Assembly (NCBI GenBank): GCA_036251935.1
Contig: CP133967.1
Span: 2,365,488-2,429,487 of the forward strand
DNA: 64,000 nt
From: Orbaceae bacterium lpD04
GTDB lineage: Bacteria; Pseudomonadota; Gammaproteobacteria; Enterobacterales; Orbaceae
Reading direction: 5' to 3'
Shown: positions 37,268 through 46,126 of the stretch, one piece after another
Layout of the letters: each line of letters begins with the position of its first letter
How positions within the stretch are numbered: position 1 is the first letter of the stretch
Position numbers and translations under genes: made by a program
The notes under the pieces: model-generated
Databases searched by the model: none
Told to the model about the DNA's origin: nothing
Seen by the model: the letters and a program-made list of their open reading frames with translations, nothing else

Positions 37268-37287
37268 CGTTCAAAACTTATCGTGAT
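37268..37287. repeat. Isolated copy of the CGTTCAAAAGTTATCG box
   Basis: CGTTCAAAACTTATCGTGAT is a diverged solitary copy of the box that starts each large intergenic repeat in this window. It lies between ridA and the permease with no structured element attached. Confidence 0.5.
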
Positions 37288-37313
37288 AGCTATTTTTAGT
37301 ATAAAAAGTAATT

Positions 37314-37350
37314 GGTAGATAATACTTATACTATAAATTATTTATCTACC
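37314..37350 (-). terminator. Hairpin after the APC permease
   Basis: GGTAGATAA pairs with TTATCTACC across 37314-37350, 15 bases beyond the permease stop codon. Only a weak T-tract follows on the minus strand, so it is a tentative terminator. Confidence 0.4.
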
Positions 37351-37364
37351 CATGTTATTTTAAA

Positions 37365-38738
37365 TTAGGATTTTGGCTTCGTTATTAAATTTGACTTTGA
37401 TGACTCAAGCCATGCTAAATTAGCTTTTCCTTTATTAAAAAATAGTACCATTACGCCAATTATTAACCAAATAATGCCCACTATTTTAGCGTCATTATCA
37501 ATATTTATTAGTACGGGTAATAGCACCAATATCCCCATAATCGGGATTAAAATATCAATAAAAAATGATGATGTACCACGGCGTTTTTGCTTAAATTTGA
37601 AGTAACCAATAACCGCAACATGTAGCATTATAAATGCCGTTAATGCACCAACATCAACAAAGGAAACTAATGTTGGTAATCCTTTGGCATAGTTAGCGGC
37701 AATGGCGGCTAAGCAAAGATTAAATATTGCGGCAAATAATACCGCCGTAGTTGGAATACCACTTTTTTTACCGACCTTTGATAATATTGACGGTAAGCGT
37801 TTATCACGTCCCATACTAAATAATAAACGGCTTGCGGCAGCTTGCCCAACCATGGCGGCAAACGCCGCGCCAATTGCTTTCATCAATCCTAAAGACCAGC
37901 CAAGCCATAATGATAATTCTTGATTTACAATTTGGTAATAAGCTTTGCCTTGTAGCCCAGGATTTGCCCGCAAATATTCTGGTGAATAAGGGCTAAGTAA
38001 CGCACCGATATAGGTTTGTATAATAAATAGTGCGCCAGCTAAAATTAAGCAACCAATAATCGCTTTGCTCACTAAGCTGCGTTTACCGCCATTTTCTTCG
38101 GCAAAGGTTGCAATAGCATCAAAGCCTAAATAAGAAAGGACTGCAATTGAAACCGCTGTAAATAAACTGTTCCAACTAAATAATTCACCGCCAATAAAAG
38201 GCGCTAACCACTCTCGCTTTGCGCCGCTTTGCAGTAAAACCCAGATCCCAACTGATAAAACGGCAACAAGTACAATGATTTCGAGCATTAAAATGATTAG
38301 TGTGATTTTAGCCGATTTTTTAATACCAATAAGATTTAAGGTGGTTGTTATAACAACAGCAATACATGTCCAAACCCAAATTGGCACCTCTGGGATCAGC
38401 GCATTTAATGAGATCCCACTAAATAAGTAAGCAACTGCGGGAATAAACATGTAATCAAGTAGTAATAACCAGCCCACTAAAAAACCCGCATTCGGGTGAA
38501 TACCCGCCGAGCAATAGGCATAAACCGAGCCAGCATTAGGTAGCACAGATGACATTCTAGCGTAAGAAAATGCCGTAAATGCCATGATGAAAGTTGCAAC
38601 AAGATAAACCAGTGCAATGGCGCCATCACTAATTGCATCAAGCACACCAAATAATCCAACGGGCGCTGCGGGGCCAATAAAGAGTAATCCAAGGATCACC
38701 AAATCCCTAAAACGCATGCTTTTCTTTAATTGTTGCAT
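37365..38738 (-). CDS. APC-superfamily amino acid/polyamine permease (PuuP-like)
   Basis: This 457-residue inner-membrane protein has about 12 hydrophobic segments and APC motifs MRFRDLVILGLLFIGPAAP, SYARMSSVLPNAGSVYAY and FDAIATFAEENGGKR. The layout is like E. coli PuuP, the putrescine importer, and other YhfM-type permeases. The FDAIATFAEEN segment corresponds to FDAVTTLSEET there. Substrate cannot be read from the sequence. It stands alone on the minus strand with a downstream hairpin. Confidence 0.8.
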   Translation of the reverse strand: MQQLKKSMRFRDLVILGLLFIGPAAPVGLFGVLDAISDGAIALVYLVATFIMAFTAFSYARMSSVLPNAGSVYAYCSAGIHPNAGFLVGWLLLLDYMFIPAVAYLFSGISLNALIPEVPIWVWTCIAVVITTTLNLIGIKKSAKITLIILMLEIIVLVAVLSVGIWVLLQSGAKREWLAPFIGGELFSWNSLFTAVSIAVLSYLGFDAIATFAEENGGKRSLVSKAIIGCLILAGALFIIQTYIGALLSPYSPEYLRANPGLQGKAYYQIVNQELSLWLGWSLGLMKAIGAAFAAMVGQAAASRLLFSMGRDKRLPSILSKVGKKSGIPTTAVLFAAIFNLCLAAIAANYAKGLPTLVSFVDVGALTAFIMLHVAVIGYFKFKQKRRGTSSFFIDILIPIMGILVLLPVLINIDNDAKIVGIIWLIIGVMVLFFNKGKANLAWLESSKSNLITKPKS

Positions 38739-38903
38739 AACCTAATCTCAATAATTTGATTTTTAACTGTCACTATCTTAGTGAGATTGTATAAATATGC
38801 TAAGAATAAAACGCTATTATGTTATTCCGATCGGTTATATGCTTAAGGCTATAGTTGGCATTGATTGTAAAGCGTATTTATTGCAGATACGATTTATGTG
38901 AGG

Positions 38904-38926
38904 TAAAAAATCCCGCAAGCGCGGGA
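38904..38926 (-). terminator. Rho-independent terminator after the OsmC-family gene
   Basis: On the minus strand a TCCCGC/GCGGGA stem with a GCTT loop is followed by TTTTTT, 22 bases beyond the OsmC-family stop codon. Confidence 0.8.
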
Positions 38927-38948
38927 ATTGTTAGCATGTAAAGCAAGA

Positions 38949-39368
38949 TTATTGTTGTTCTCTTATTTCGTAGGTATAGCTCATTTTGGCGGTTTTACCT
39001 AGCATAATCGAGGCACTACAATATTTTTCGGAAGCAAGCTTGATTGCGCGTTCAACCGATTCATTAGAGATTGAATTACCCGTTAAAACAATATGAAAAT
39101 TAATTGACGTGTAAACTTTGGGTGACGTATCAGCTTGTGTTTTTTCGATATCAATCCACATATCGCGGACATCTTCTTTAGCCGTTTTTAATATCGCGGT
39201 AATATCATACGCCATGCAGCCTGCTGCGCCATGAAGTAACAGTTCCATCGGGCGAGCACCGCGGTTACGTCCACCATGTTCAACGCCGCCATCCATAACT
39301 AACGTGTGACCACTTGCTGTTTCGCCAATAAAACCAAATTCATCAATCCATTTCAAACGATCTTTCAT
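38949..39368 (-). CDS. yhfA: OsmC-family protein, YhfA-like
   Basis: The 139-residue product starts at the ATG at 39368, preceded at six bases by AAGGAG. It has the OsmC/Ohr fold: DRLKWIDEFGFIGETASGHTL, RPMELLLHGAAGCMAYDIT with the first redox Cys, and EKYCSASIML with the second. The arrangement matches E. coli YhfA (134). Members of the family detoxify organic hydroperoxides; the substrate of YhfA is not established. Monocistronic, with a terminator downstream. Confidence 0.85.
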   Translation of the reverse strand: MKDRLKWIDEFGFIGETASGHTLVMDGGVEHGGRNRGARPMELLLHGAAGCMAYDITAILKTAKEDVRDMWIDIEKTQADTSPKVYTSINFHIVLTGNSISNESVERAIKLASEKYCSASIMLGKTAKMSYTYEIREQQ

Positions 39369-39480
39369 GTCAAACTCCTTCACTAAATAATTGTATTAAG
39401 CGTTATTTATTCTATTATGTTTAATTAATAAAATCACGGCTTAAATCGATTTGTATTTTATAAAATAAAGTCACACAAAC

Positions 39481-40296
39481 TTAGTCAATTTCGATAGTTA
39501 AACCAACCCCCACGTCGAAAATAGGGATCGCCTTATTAATTTCTACCTTTGCTGCAAAAGAGACGCAGTGACACGGATAAAGCATCGTAATGTTATGCGC
39601 TTTAAAATAAGCTATCGTATCACTGAGTTGTGGCGAGATGTCCATAAGATGAAAACCGCCAATAATTCCGACAACGCGATCATCACCGCAAACTTGCTTA
39701 GCATATTCAACAATATTACAAATGCCGCTATGGGAACAGCCGGTAATGATAAATAGCCCCGCTTTACCTTGATAAACTAGCGCCGTATCATCCATGACAT
39801 AATCAATTTGAGACTGCTTTGTCTGCTCATCAATAATATTGCCTAAATTTTGCCTCATTTCAAATTGGTTTGATGAGGGAATTTCCCCTAAAAAGGTGAT
39901 TTTTTCAGTAATTTTAACTGGCTTTTTAGAAAGCTTTAATAAACACATGCGGCTTAACGCTTGCTCATTAAACGGCGCCCCGACCGGTTGATTATCATAA
40001 AAGCGCGGTTTAAAGGCATCTGGGTGAGCAACGATTTTAGTCTGAGCAAAATTAATTGATTGACTTAAATATTGTAACCCTCGAGTATGATCATTATGAC
40101 CATGTGAAATCGCAATGGTTGTAACCGCACTTAAATCAATATCAAGCAGCTGTGCATTTTTAATAAAAATATCAGAATACCCAACATCTAATAAAACGTT
40201 ATCTTTACCATCTTCAAGGTAATAACATACCGCAGGCTCGCCATAATAATAACGATCGATGAAAGTATTGTTATCAACCAAAACAACGAGCTTCAT
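39481..40296 (-). CDS. Metallo-beta-lactamase-fold hydrolase
   Basis: The 271-residue protein has the MBL zinc signature ISHGHNDHTRGL (HxHxDH), a later His ligand in ITGCSHSGICNI, and a C-terminal YPCHCVSFAAKVEI. The subgroup resembles the methanopterin-synthesis type MBL hydrolases (DUF/YflN-like), in which HxHNDH is followed by RGLQYL. Active chemistry is unknown. It is on the minus strand, divergent from the HD hydrolase gene, with about 100 bases between them. Confidence 0.75.
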   Translation of the reverse strand: MKLVVLVDNNTFIDRYYYGEPAVCYYLEDGKDNVLLDVGYSDIFIKNAQLLDIDLSAVTTIAISHGHNDHTRGLQYLSQSINFAQTKIVAHPDAFKPRFYDNQPVGAPFNEQALSRMCLLKLSKKPVKITEKITFLGEIPSSNQFEMRQNLGNIIDEQTKQSQIDYVMDDTALVYQGKAGLFIITGCSHSGICNIVEYAKQVCGDDRVVGIIGGFHLMDISPQLSDTIAYFKAHNITMLYPCHCVSFAAKVEINKAIPIFDVGVGLTIEID

Positions 40297-40398
40297 TTAT
40301 TAACCTCTTTTACGCACTTTCTGGATTTTCACTCACAAGATACACGATTATTATGTATAATTGCTACATTGTTTTATTTCGCTGGATATAAATTCAAC

Positions 40399-41061
40399 AT
40401 GCTAACTGAGCATCAACAGCAAGTCATTACCAATACTTATCACTATGCCAAACAAAAACTTTCTCATGACTTTTCAGGCCATGATATTGCTCATATTAAC
40501 CGAGTTGTTAAGCTTGCTCAGCATATTCAAAAAACCGAGCCAGAGGCTGATCTGTTTATTGTAACTATCACGGCCTATTTACATGATGTGATCGATGATA
40601 AGGTGATTGAAAATGTAGAAAAAGGCCGGCAAGAGCTGATCGCGTTTATGCAGCAGCAGCAAATTGAACAATCTAGCCAGCAAGCGATTCTTGATATTAT
40701 TGATAATATGTCATTTCGTAAAAACTTAACTAGCAAGCAGCCATTAAGTAAAGAAGGCGAAATTGTGCAAGATGCTGATCGCATTGATGCAATTGGTGCA
40801 ATTGGCATTGGTAGAACCTTTTATTATGGCGCCAATAAGAAACATACCATGTATGACCCAACGATTGCGCCGCGTATAAATATGAGCTTAGATGATTATA
40901 AAAAACCGTCTACCGTGATAAACCATTTTTACGAAAAACTATTACTGCTTAAAGATCAAATGAATACAGAAGAAGGTAAAAAACTCGCCCTTGAGCGACA
41001 TCAGTTTTTATTAAGCTTTGTTAAACAGTTTGAGGCTGAGTGGAATAGTGAAGATTTGTAG
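40399..41061 (+). CDS. HD-domain phosphohydrolase, YedJ-like
   Basis: I start at the ATG at 40399 (MLTEHQQQVI), which removes an unlikely N-terminal extension. The product is about 220 residues and has HD-domain metal ligands in GHDIAHINRVVKLA and YLHDVIDD, plus EGEIVQDADRIDAIGAIGIGR, which is typical of the YedJ/YpgQ group (231 residues in E. coli). Predicted to act on nucleotides or similar phosphate esters in the cytoplasm. Neighbour MBL gene is divergent. Confidence 0.85.
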   Translation: MLTEHQQQVITNTYHYAKQKLSHDFSGHDIAHINRVVKLAQHIQKTEPEADLFIVTITAYLHDVIDDKVIENVEKGRQELIAFMQQQQIEQSSQQAILDIIDNMSFRKNLTSKQPLSKEGEIVQDADRIDAIGAIGIGRTFYYGANKKHTMYDPTIAPRINMSLDDYKKPSTVINHFYEKLLLLKDQMNTEEGKKLALERHQFLLSFVKQFEAEWNSEDL

Positions 41062-41149
41062 TTAATGGGATTGGTTATGCGACGGCATGTTTGTTAATTC
41101 AGTGTCAAACTAGGTGTTTTTGTGTGGGGATTTCAAACGGCGTTATTTT

Positions 41150-41280
41150 TAGATTGTGGGGAATTGTTTCGCCTCTATAGCTATGATGCGATCTTTTAGT
41201 TTATTTGCTCAGGCGAACCGAAGAGCTGTGAACGCAGCCCCTCGGCCTCCCCCGTTTTGCTACGCGCAAGGCGTATAGCT
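41150..41280. repeat. Structured intergenic repeat, type A, single copy
   Basis: TTTCGCCT, then AGGCGAACCG, followed by an imperfect hairpin at 41218-41245 (one mismatch in the CCGAGGGGCTG arm) and CCTCCCCCGTTTT. It resembles the units at 34318-35310 and abuts the broken gene at 41285-41529. Confidence 0.7.
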
Positions 41281-41284
41281 AGTT

Positions 41285-41529
41285 TTTTTTGTTTAATATC
41301 TTTATTTTTATTTGCCTTATCTAAATCGTTTTGGCTTGGATTGCATTCTATTTTAATTCCAGATAAATAAAACTTACGATCTTTATCGGGAATTGTTCCG
41401 CCATCACATGATGGCATTCCATCACCGTAAGCAGTTCCAAATGTTCCTCGCCAACGTTTTCTTTATTCCTGCTACCCGCAAAGCTTGATAATGATAATAA
41501 AATTAATAGTAGTAAAATTTTTTATACAT
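41285..41529 (-). pseudogene. Broken small exported-protein gene
   Basis: From the ATG at 41529 a signal-peptide-like frame (KILLLLLILLSLSSFAGS) is out of frame with the start by one base in a six-A tract, and a second shift leads into RGTFGTAYGDG and MPSCDGGTIPDKDRK, SGIKIECNPSQ. Beyond about 41285 the sequence is a type A repeat, which has cut off the 3' end. The result is a small exported-protein gene with at least two frameshifts. Similarity to a known family was not recognised. Confidence 0.55.
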
Positions 41530-41775
41530 TCCAATATCTTCTTTTTGTTGAGTGAAAAATTAACTTAAAAAAATATTCAATTATTAGCTATTAGTTTTTT
41601 TATTATTAAGAATATGTTCAAAGGCTTTTGGTGTAATTCCCATAATTATAGCAATATCATCAATAGAAACGTTTTATTAGGCAGAGTTTAAATATTTATT
41701 AATAATTTTTCTAATATAAAAAGTTTATGAATTATTATAAGCTATTGTTAATATAAGTATTCGAGAAAAAATAAT

Positions 41776-42345
41776 ATGTTCAAATCACAGATCGAGTATG
41801 TTATTAATATTTTAAAAAATAATAATATTCGTTTAAAACAAGGAATGACGGAAACGCAAATTAAACAAGCACAACACCAGTATCAGATCGAATTTCCTTT
41901 AGAGTTAAAGAGCTTATTAATGGCTGTGTTACCTGTCTCAGCGCCTTTTTATGACTGGATTGATAGTTCACAAACAAATAAAACCTATATAAAAAATGCT
42001 TTGAATTGGCCATTAGAAGGTATGCTATTTGATGTTGAACATAATGGATTTTGGTTATCTAAGCAATGGGGAACAGAACCCAAAGCGATGATAGAGCGTT
42101 TAACTATCGCGGAGAAGAATATTAAACAAATGCCTAAACTAGTACCAATCTATTCTCACCGTTATCTGGCAAACACGAATAGTGATCAGTTATCTCCGGT
42201 ATTATCAATTTATCAAACCGATATTATTTATTATGGTAAAAATTTGTGGGATTATTTTGCTGTTGAATTTAATGTTAAACCTTATAAAGATATCGATTTA
42301 TCTAGTATCTTTATTATCCCTTTTTGGTCAGACTGGATTGAATGA
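41776..42345 (+). CDS. SUKH-type (SMI1/KNR4-like) protein
   Basis: This 189-residue protein starts with helical MFKSQIEYVINILKNNN, then GMTETQIKQAQHQYQIEFP, the SUKH hallmark of a helix ending in FP that precedes the beta-strands. It continues with FYDWIDSSQTNKTYI, IYYGKNLWDYFAVEF and a C-terminal IPFWSDWIE, the usual end of this family. SUKH proteins are widespread immunity proteins against polymorphic toxins. It is the only plus-strand gene here, separate from the minus-strand immunity cluster, so its cognate toxin is unknown. Confidence 0.65.
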   Translation: MFKSQIEYVINILKNNNIRLKQGMTETQIKQAQHQYQIEFPLELKSLLMAVLPVSAPFYDWIDSSQTNKTYIKNALNWPLEGMLFDVEHNGFWLSKQWGTEPKAMIERLTIAEKNIKQMPKLVPIYSHRYLANTNSDQLSPVLSIYQTDIIYYGKNLWDYFAVEFNVKPYKDIDLSSIFIIPFWSDWIE

Positions 42346-42517
42346 TTTCTGGATAATTGACGTTTGTCGTCATTTCTCAATTCAACAACGTAACCAAGAA
42401 GACTTACGCGATAAAGTACACTCTATGAGCGCTATTTTTATTCAATTAACAAATTATATACCTAACATCTTTTGATTAAAGATAGAGTAAAAACTTTACT
42501 TTGTTTGAATGTCTATT

Positions 42518-43063
42518 TTAACCAGAACAAAAACTTGAAACACAGATATAGTGAAACTCTGTCTCTATAAAATAATTTAGATCTTCCATAAAGTTATTCG
42601 GAAAATTGACAAGCTCAAATAAGGATATCATGGGGAACTTATTCATTATATCGTTATTGAAAGTTAAATTTTTATCAAGATTCATATAGTATAAAGAATT
42701 AGCAAATTCATTTGCTGTTTTATTAGTAGATAACGCGTTAAATTGAATGAGATTATCTTTAATATAGAAGTAATCGTTAATTATTTTAGTAAGATATTGT
42801 TCGTCTATGAATATGGGAGGCTTATCGTTTCTATAATAATCCCAACCTTCCCAAAAAAAGATTAATCTAGTAAATAAAATATAAAATGCTTCCAGAGCTG
42901 ACTTTACCTCTGATTTATTGATAAAACAGTAATAGACTGAACTTTCACACTCTGTTAACACGGTTACGTTTAAAAATTTTATTAACGTAGTGATATCAGT
43001 TTGTAGTATATGTTTCAAAAAATGATTTACATTAATAGATTTTAATTCATGTGTATTATTCAA
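42518..43063 (-). CDS. Hypothetical protein, immunity-like by position
   Basis: This 181-residue protein has no signal peptide, is mainly helical and rich in aromatic residues (FFWEGWDYYRN, NYFIETEFHYICVS). It lies at the 3' end of the minus-strand immunity cluster (43424-45367). I do not recognise the family. Base composition and codon use match the neighbouring SUKH genes, which is consistent with being part of the same acquired array. Confidence 0.45.
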   Translation of the reverse strand: MNNTHELKSINVNHFLKHILQTDITTLIKFLNVTVLTECESSVYYCFINKSEVKSALEAFYILFTRLIFFWEGWDYYRNDKPPIFIDEQYLTKIINDYFYIKDNLIQFNALSTNKTANEFANSLYYMNLDKNLTFNNDIMNKFPMISLFELVNFPNNFMEDLNYFIETEFHYICVSSFCSG

Positions 43064-43423
43064 TATTTAACCTATTTTTTTGATTTATTAAACATTAATG
43101 AACCTATATTTAATACTTTGGGGAAAAAATCACATATAAAATTCAATTATTTTTTAGCGTTAACCGTTTTATTTTTAAGTATCTTCTGTACTTCTTTAAC
43201 ATAAATATCCAGCCAACGTTGTTACCTTTATTTTATTTTTTATATTTACTTGCTCTCAAAAGCCATCAGACCGACTGGTTATTAATATAATAAATAATTA
43301 TTTGAATAAATCGTTCCAACTTATGTCGTCAAACATATCTTTTTCATAATGGTGACTAATCCCTTGAGTTAACAATTAAAATTAACCTTATATATTTTAG
43401 AGAACAATTTTCGCTATATCGAT
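43064..43423 (-). pseudogene. Region with short coding remnants
   Basis: No intact gene lies in these 360 bases. On the minus strand two short in-frame stretches look like C-termini of lost genes: HHYEKDMFDDISWNDLFK with a stop near 43305, and RWLDIYVKEVQKILKN with a stop near 43145. They have no start codon or ribosome-binding site and are not homologous to their neighbours as far as I can see. Both are tentative. Confidence 0.3.
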
Positions 43424-43876
43424 TTATTTATGCTCTTCGAATAAATCCATAAAGTCACTAAAACTATCAGCTATCCAATAGGTATTATTCTCATCAGTAG
43501 AAGTTTCAAAATGATAACTGTCATCCCAATAATATATGCCTTGCATTTCGTCACGACAAATCATGATAAACAAGCCGTGCATAATACTATCACCAATAAT
43601 TATTGTCTTTGCAGGAAGGTCACTTTGTAATTTATCAGTCCAAAAATCAATATTAGCGGCTTCATGCCCAGTATCAATTCCATATAATACATCAACGACT
43701 ACTTTTTCAGTAAGGCCATTAACTGGTAATTGATTATACTCATTTATATTTACTGAACCACCATTTGTATTTAATAAAAATGCTTGATAATCACTTGGCA
43801 ACCTTAGATTGTATTTTTTTTCTAAGCGCTCGATACTTATTTTAGACGCTGCCCCTATCTTATTTAGTACTATCAC
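43424..43876 (-). CDS. SUKH-family immunity protein
   Basis: The 150-residue product begins at GTG and has the SMI1/KNR4 core: IERLEKKYNLRLPSDYQAFLLNTNGGSVN, then GIDTG, IIIGDSIMHGLFIMIC, GIYYWDDSYHFETS and a C-terminal FSDFMDLFEEH. This family acts as immunity to nuclease and deaminase polymorphic toxins. Three related SUKH genes lie side by side on this strand, downstream of a polymorphic toxin. The cognate toxin cannot be assigned. Confidence 0.8.
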   Translation of the reverse strand: MIVLNKIGAASKISIERLEKKYNLRLPSDYQAFLLNTNGGSVNINEYNQLPVNGLTEKVVVDVLYGIDTGHEAANIDFWTDKLQSDLPAKTIIIGDSIMHGLFIMICRDEMQGIYYWDDSYHFETSTDENNTYWIADSFSDFMDLFEEHK

Positions 43877-43957
43877 TTTATTAATTTAGTCCTTAGCAAA
43901 ACAGAGATAATACTTGGTTAATTTTAAGCTATAATTTTAAACTTAACTTTACACTGC

Positions 43958-44440
43958 CTATTTTTCAAACACCCATAATTCCATAAACTCAGTAAATGTT
44001 GATGTAATAAAATATACATTCTCATTATCATCAGAACTTTCTAGATTGTATGAATTATCCCAATAATATATACCAGCCTGCTCTTTATCCGTTATCATTA
44101 TATATAATCCAGAATTATAATCAGTTCCTATTATTATTGCGGACATCGGCATATCAGATTTATACTCTATATTCCAACTAATTAAATTATAGTTAGGATT
44201 GTCATTAATACCTAATAAAACACCCAGTGTCAGCGTTTCATTTAAATTATTTAACATCAAAGTTAAATAATTACTTTGAGGCAGCCCACCATTAAAGTCA
44301 ATTAAAAACTGTTTATAGTCTTTAGGTAAATTAATGTTTAAATTATGCTCAATATACTCTATTTGAGCTACTGTTAATTTTCCAAATCCATTTTTAATAT
44401 TCATTACTTGTTTATCCAAAACTAAATCATAAATATCCAA
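43958..44440 (-). CDS. SUKH-family immunity protein
   Basis: SMI1/KNR4-type landmarks: IEYIEHNLNINLPKDYKQFL, IDFNGGLPQS, LLGIND, AIIIGTDYNSGLYIMITD, GIYYWDNSYNLESS and FTEFMELW. It is similar to the 43424-43876 protein (both have IYYWD-NSY or DSY and IIIG-D), so they probably arose by duplication. The frame opens with TTG at 44440; an ATG at 44404 is an alternative, giving a shorter protein. Part of the immunity cluster. Confidence 0.78.
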   Translation of the reverse strand: MDIYDLVLDKQVMNIKNGFGKLTVAQIEYIEHNLNINLPKDYKQFLIDFNGGLPQSNYLTLMLNNLNETLTLGVLLGINDNPNYNLISWNIEYKSDMPMSAIIIGTDYNSGLYIMITDKEQAGIYYWDNSYNLESSDDNENVYFITSTFTEFMELWVFEK

Positions 44441-44494
44441 CTACTCTTGTGACCAGATATCAATACTGCCATTTCACTTTGATTGTAACAAAGC

Positions 44495-45061
44495 TTATAT
44501 AATAACAATCTGCTGTTTCAGTTTAGAGTACTTATCTATTTCAGTTTGCCAAAGTTTTAATAATTCATCATCGACTTTAACATTACTGTTAATTTTTTTC
44601 ATTCCTTGCAGTCTTTCGTCTATAGAACGAATAATAAACTTCTGGCTATTGATTTGAGATATAAAATTTTTAAAGTTTGAAGATAAATAATTATACCGAT
44701 TCATTTCAGTGTCTAAAAAATAAACTTCCCCATTATTATGTTCTCCAATACCAATTACTATAAAGTTCCCTATGCTATCCATTGCGATTGGTAAAAAACT
44801 ATTATTCATACAGTCGATAAAATCATCACATCTAGTTAAAAGTAAAAAATTATAATTTTCATCATTCTCTTCAAAACCATAAAAACCTCTTATGTCTGAA
44901 GAAATTTCATCTATTTCAAAGCTTGTTTTGGGTGTATAACCGCCATTATATTTTTTCAAAAAATCAGCATACAAAGAGGGGAGCTTTATATTATTTTGCT
45001 CTTCAAATCGGTTTATTTTTTCTATTATATTTGATGTATTAAAACTAAAAATTTTCAACAT
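44495..45061 (-). CDS. SUKH-family immunity protein, longer form
   Basis: This 188-residue protein has the SUKH core near the N-terminus: INRFEEQNNIKLPSLYADFLKKYNGGY, GFYGFEENDENYN, FLPIAMDSIGNFIVIGIGE and NGEVYFLDTEM. A helical tail of about 50 residues follows, absent from its two neighbours. Another putative immunity protein in the minus-strand cluster, diverged enough to suggest a different cognate toxin. Confidence 0.75.
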   Translation of the reverse strand: MLKIFSFNTSNIIEKINRFEEQNNIKLPSLYADFLKKYNGGYTPKTSFEIDEISSDIRGFYGFEENDENYNFLLLTRCDDFIDCMNNSFLPIAMDSIGNFIVIGIGEHNNGEVYFLDTEMNRYNYLSSNFKNFISQINSQKFIIRSIDERLQGMKKINSNVKVDDELLKLWQTEIDKYSKLKQQIVII

Positions 45062-45139
45062 TCAATTATCCCTAACTAATGATATATACATGTAAAAAAC
45101 CAAGTTAAAATATTAAAAGTGAAATCAATTAAATAAGTA

Positions 45140-45367
45140 TTAATAAAAATCTTCACGCTTAAATTGTTTCCCTGTTGGTTTTAAATCTTTTGCTTCAAAG
45201 AAGTCTAACCCCTCTCTTCCATGAATTAAAACACCATATCCATATATAACTCCATCTTCTTCACTAATACCTATAATTACACCTTTCTGATGAATAAGTT
45301 GTTTTTGTGCTGTAGCCGCTAAAATCTCAACCTCTGAGAAAAAACTTAATCTGCTATTCATAATCAT
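45140..45367 (-). CDS. Imm31-like immunity protein
   Basis: This 75-residue protein reads EVEILAATAQKQLIHQKGV, GISEEDGVIYGYGVLIHG and LDFFEAKDLKPTGKQFKREDFY. The DLKPTGKQFKREDFY end and the GISEEDG segment match my recollection of the Imm31 immunity family. It follows a toxin scrap at 45378-45533, its likely former partner. Start is ambiguous between the ATG codons at 45367 and 45361. Confidence 0.65.
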   Translation of the reverse strand: MIMNSRLSFFSEVEILAATAQKQLIHQKGVIIGISEEDGVIYGYGVLIHGREGLDFFEAKDLKPTGKQFKREDFY

Positions 45368-45377
45368 ATCGCATTTT

Positions 45378-45533
45378 TTATTTGTGAGTTATCTTTCCAT
45401 CTAAAGAGACATTCAGATGTTTACCATCTCGGGATGCCCAACCTAAATGCTTTTCGCCTAATTTTGATAATTGAACGTCCCATTCAAATTCCTGTCCAGC
45501 TGTTCTTGACGGACCTTTAACCCATTCATCTAA
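45378..45533 (-). pseudogene. Toxin C-terminal scrap, colicin E3-like nuclease motif
   Basis: In frame with the upstream 45534-45749 frame and directly after its stop codon is a continuing stretch (WVKGPSRTAGQEFEWDV, then LGWASRDGKHLNVSLDG) ending in a stop at 45378. The EWD-x-Q and ASRDGKHL spacing recalls the C-terminus of the colicin E3-type cytotoxic RNase (YEWDSQ...ASDGQHLG). It has no own start. It seems to be the tail of a displaced toxin left in front of its immunity gene. The family match is by memory and low in certainty. Confidence 0.4.
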
Positions 45534-45749
45534 TTATTCACCATCTTCAATAGTCGGAATACAAGGCGATAGAAATGGGTCTTTTTCTTTTCTTATTTTT
45601 CCTCTAGCTAACACAAAAAACCCAAACTCATTGAAAGCATCATCAGATTCATCATTTTTTAGATGAAGTAATCCATAATAAATCGCACTTATTTGTACTT
45701 TAGGTGTATTAATTAATTGATACTTATTCTCTATAAAATAAAGTTTCAT
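45534..45749 (-). CDS. Short protein after the toxin's immunity gene, possibly fused to scrap
   Basis: A 71-residue product from the ATG at 45749 (MKLYFIENKYQLINTPKVQ) has GFFVLARGKIRKEKDPF. Its start overlaps the end of the upstream gene. At the stop codon (TAA) the same frame continues as the toxin scrap at 45378-45533, so a former longer protein may have been cut here by a nonsense codon. A GAGGA sequence lies 13 bases upstream, a little far. Function unknown; probably a damaged immunity or toxin gene. Confidence 0.4.
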   Translation of the reverse strand: MKLYFIENKYQLINTPKVQISAIYYGLLHLKNDESDDAFNEFGFFVLARGKIRKEKDPFLSPCIPTIEDGE

Positions 45750-46113
45750 ATTGCATTTCAATTTCCTCAACTAAGATAGTTTTACATACAATTTTCATTG
45801 TCATAATTGATAGATCAAGTGATGCTGAGATAAAATCCTTATTGTCATCACACTCGCTTAATGATATATCTTGGCCATAATAACCTAACTGCCCATTCGT
45901 CATATTTTTTACTTGGAAATCACCGCGCCAGTTTGCATCCGTTTCATAGCTAACCTTGTAACAAGAAATAAAACTAATCTTCCAACAAACTTTATTATTC
46001 TTCTCAATAAATAAATATATTTCATCTCCAAAATATTTAGATTGGAGATCTAATATAGGCATATCCCAATATTTAGTTTCATTTATTTGATTTATTAATA
46101 ATTTTATATTCAT
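45724..46113 (-). CDS. Probable immunity protein for the 764-residue toxin
   Basis: I chose the ATG at 46113 (MNIKLLINQINETK) because AGAGAG lies just upstream; a longer frame begins inside the toxin gene. The 129-residue product lacks a signal peptide, consistent with a cytoplasmic target, and contains CWKISFISCYKVSYETDANWR and NGQLGYYGQDISLSECDD. It starts 13 bases after the toxin stop codon, the position expected for cognate immunity. Family not recognised. Assignment rests on adjacency. Confidence 0.55.
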   Translation of the reverse strand: MNIKLLINQINETKYWDMPILDLQSKYFGDEIYLFIEKNNKVCWKISFISCYKVSYETDANWRGDFQVKNMTNGQLGYYGQDISLSECDDNKDFISASLDLSIMTMKIVCKTILVEEIEMQYETLFYRE

Positions 46114-46126
46114 TAAATAACTCTCT

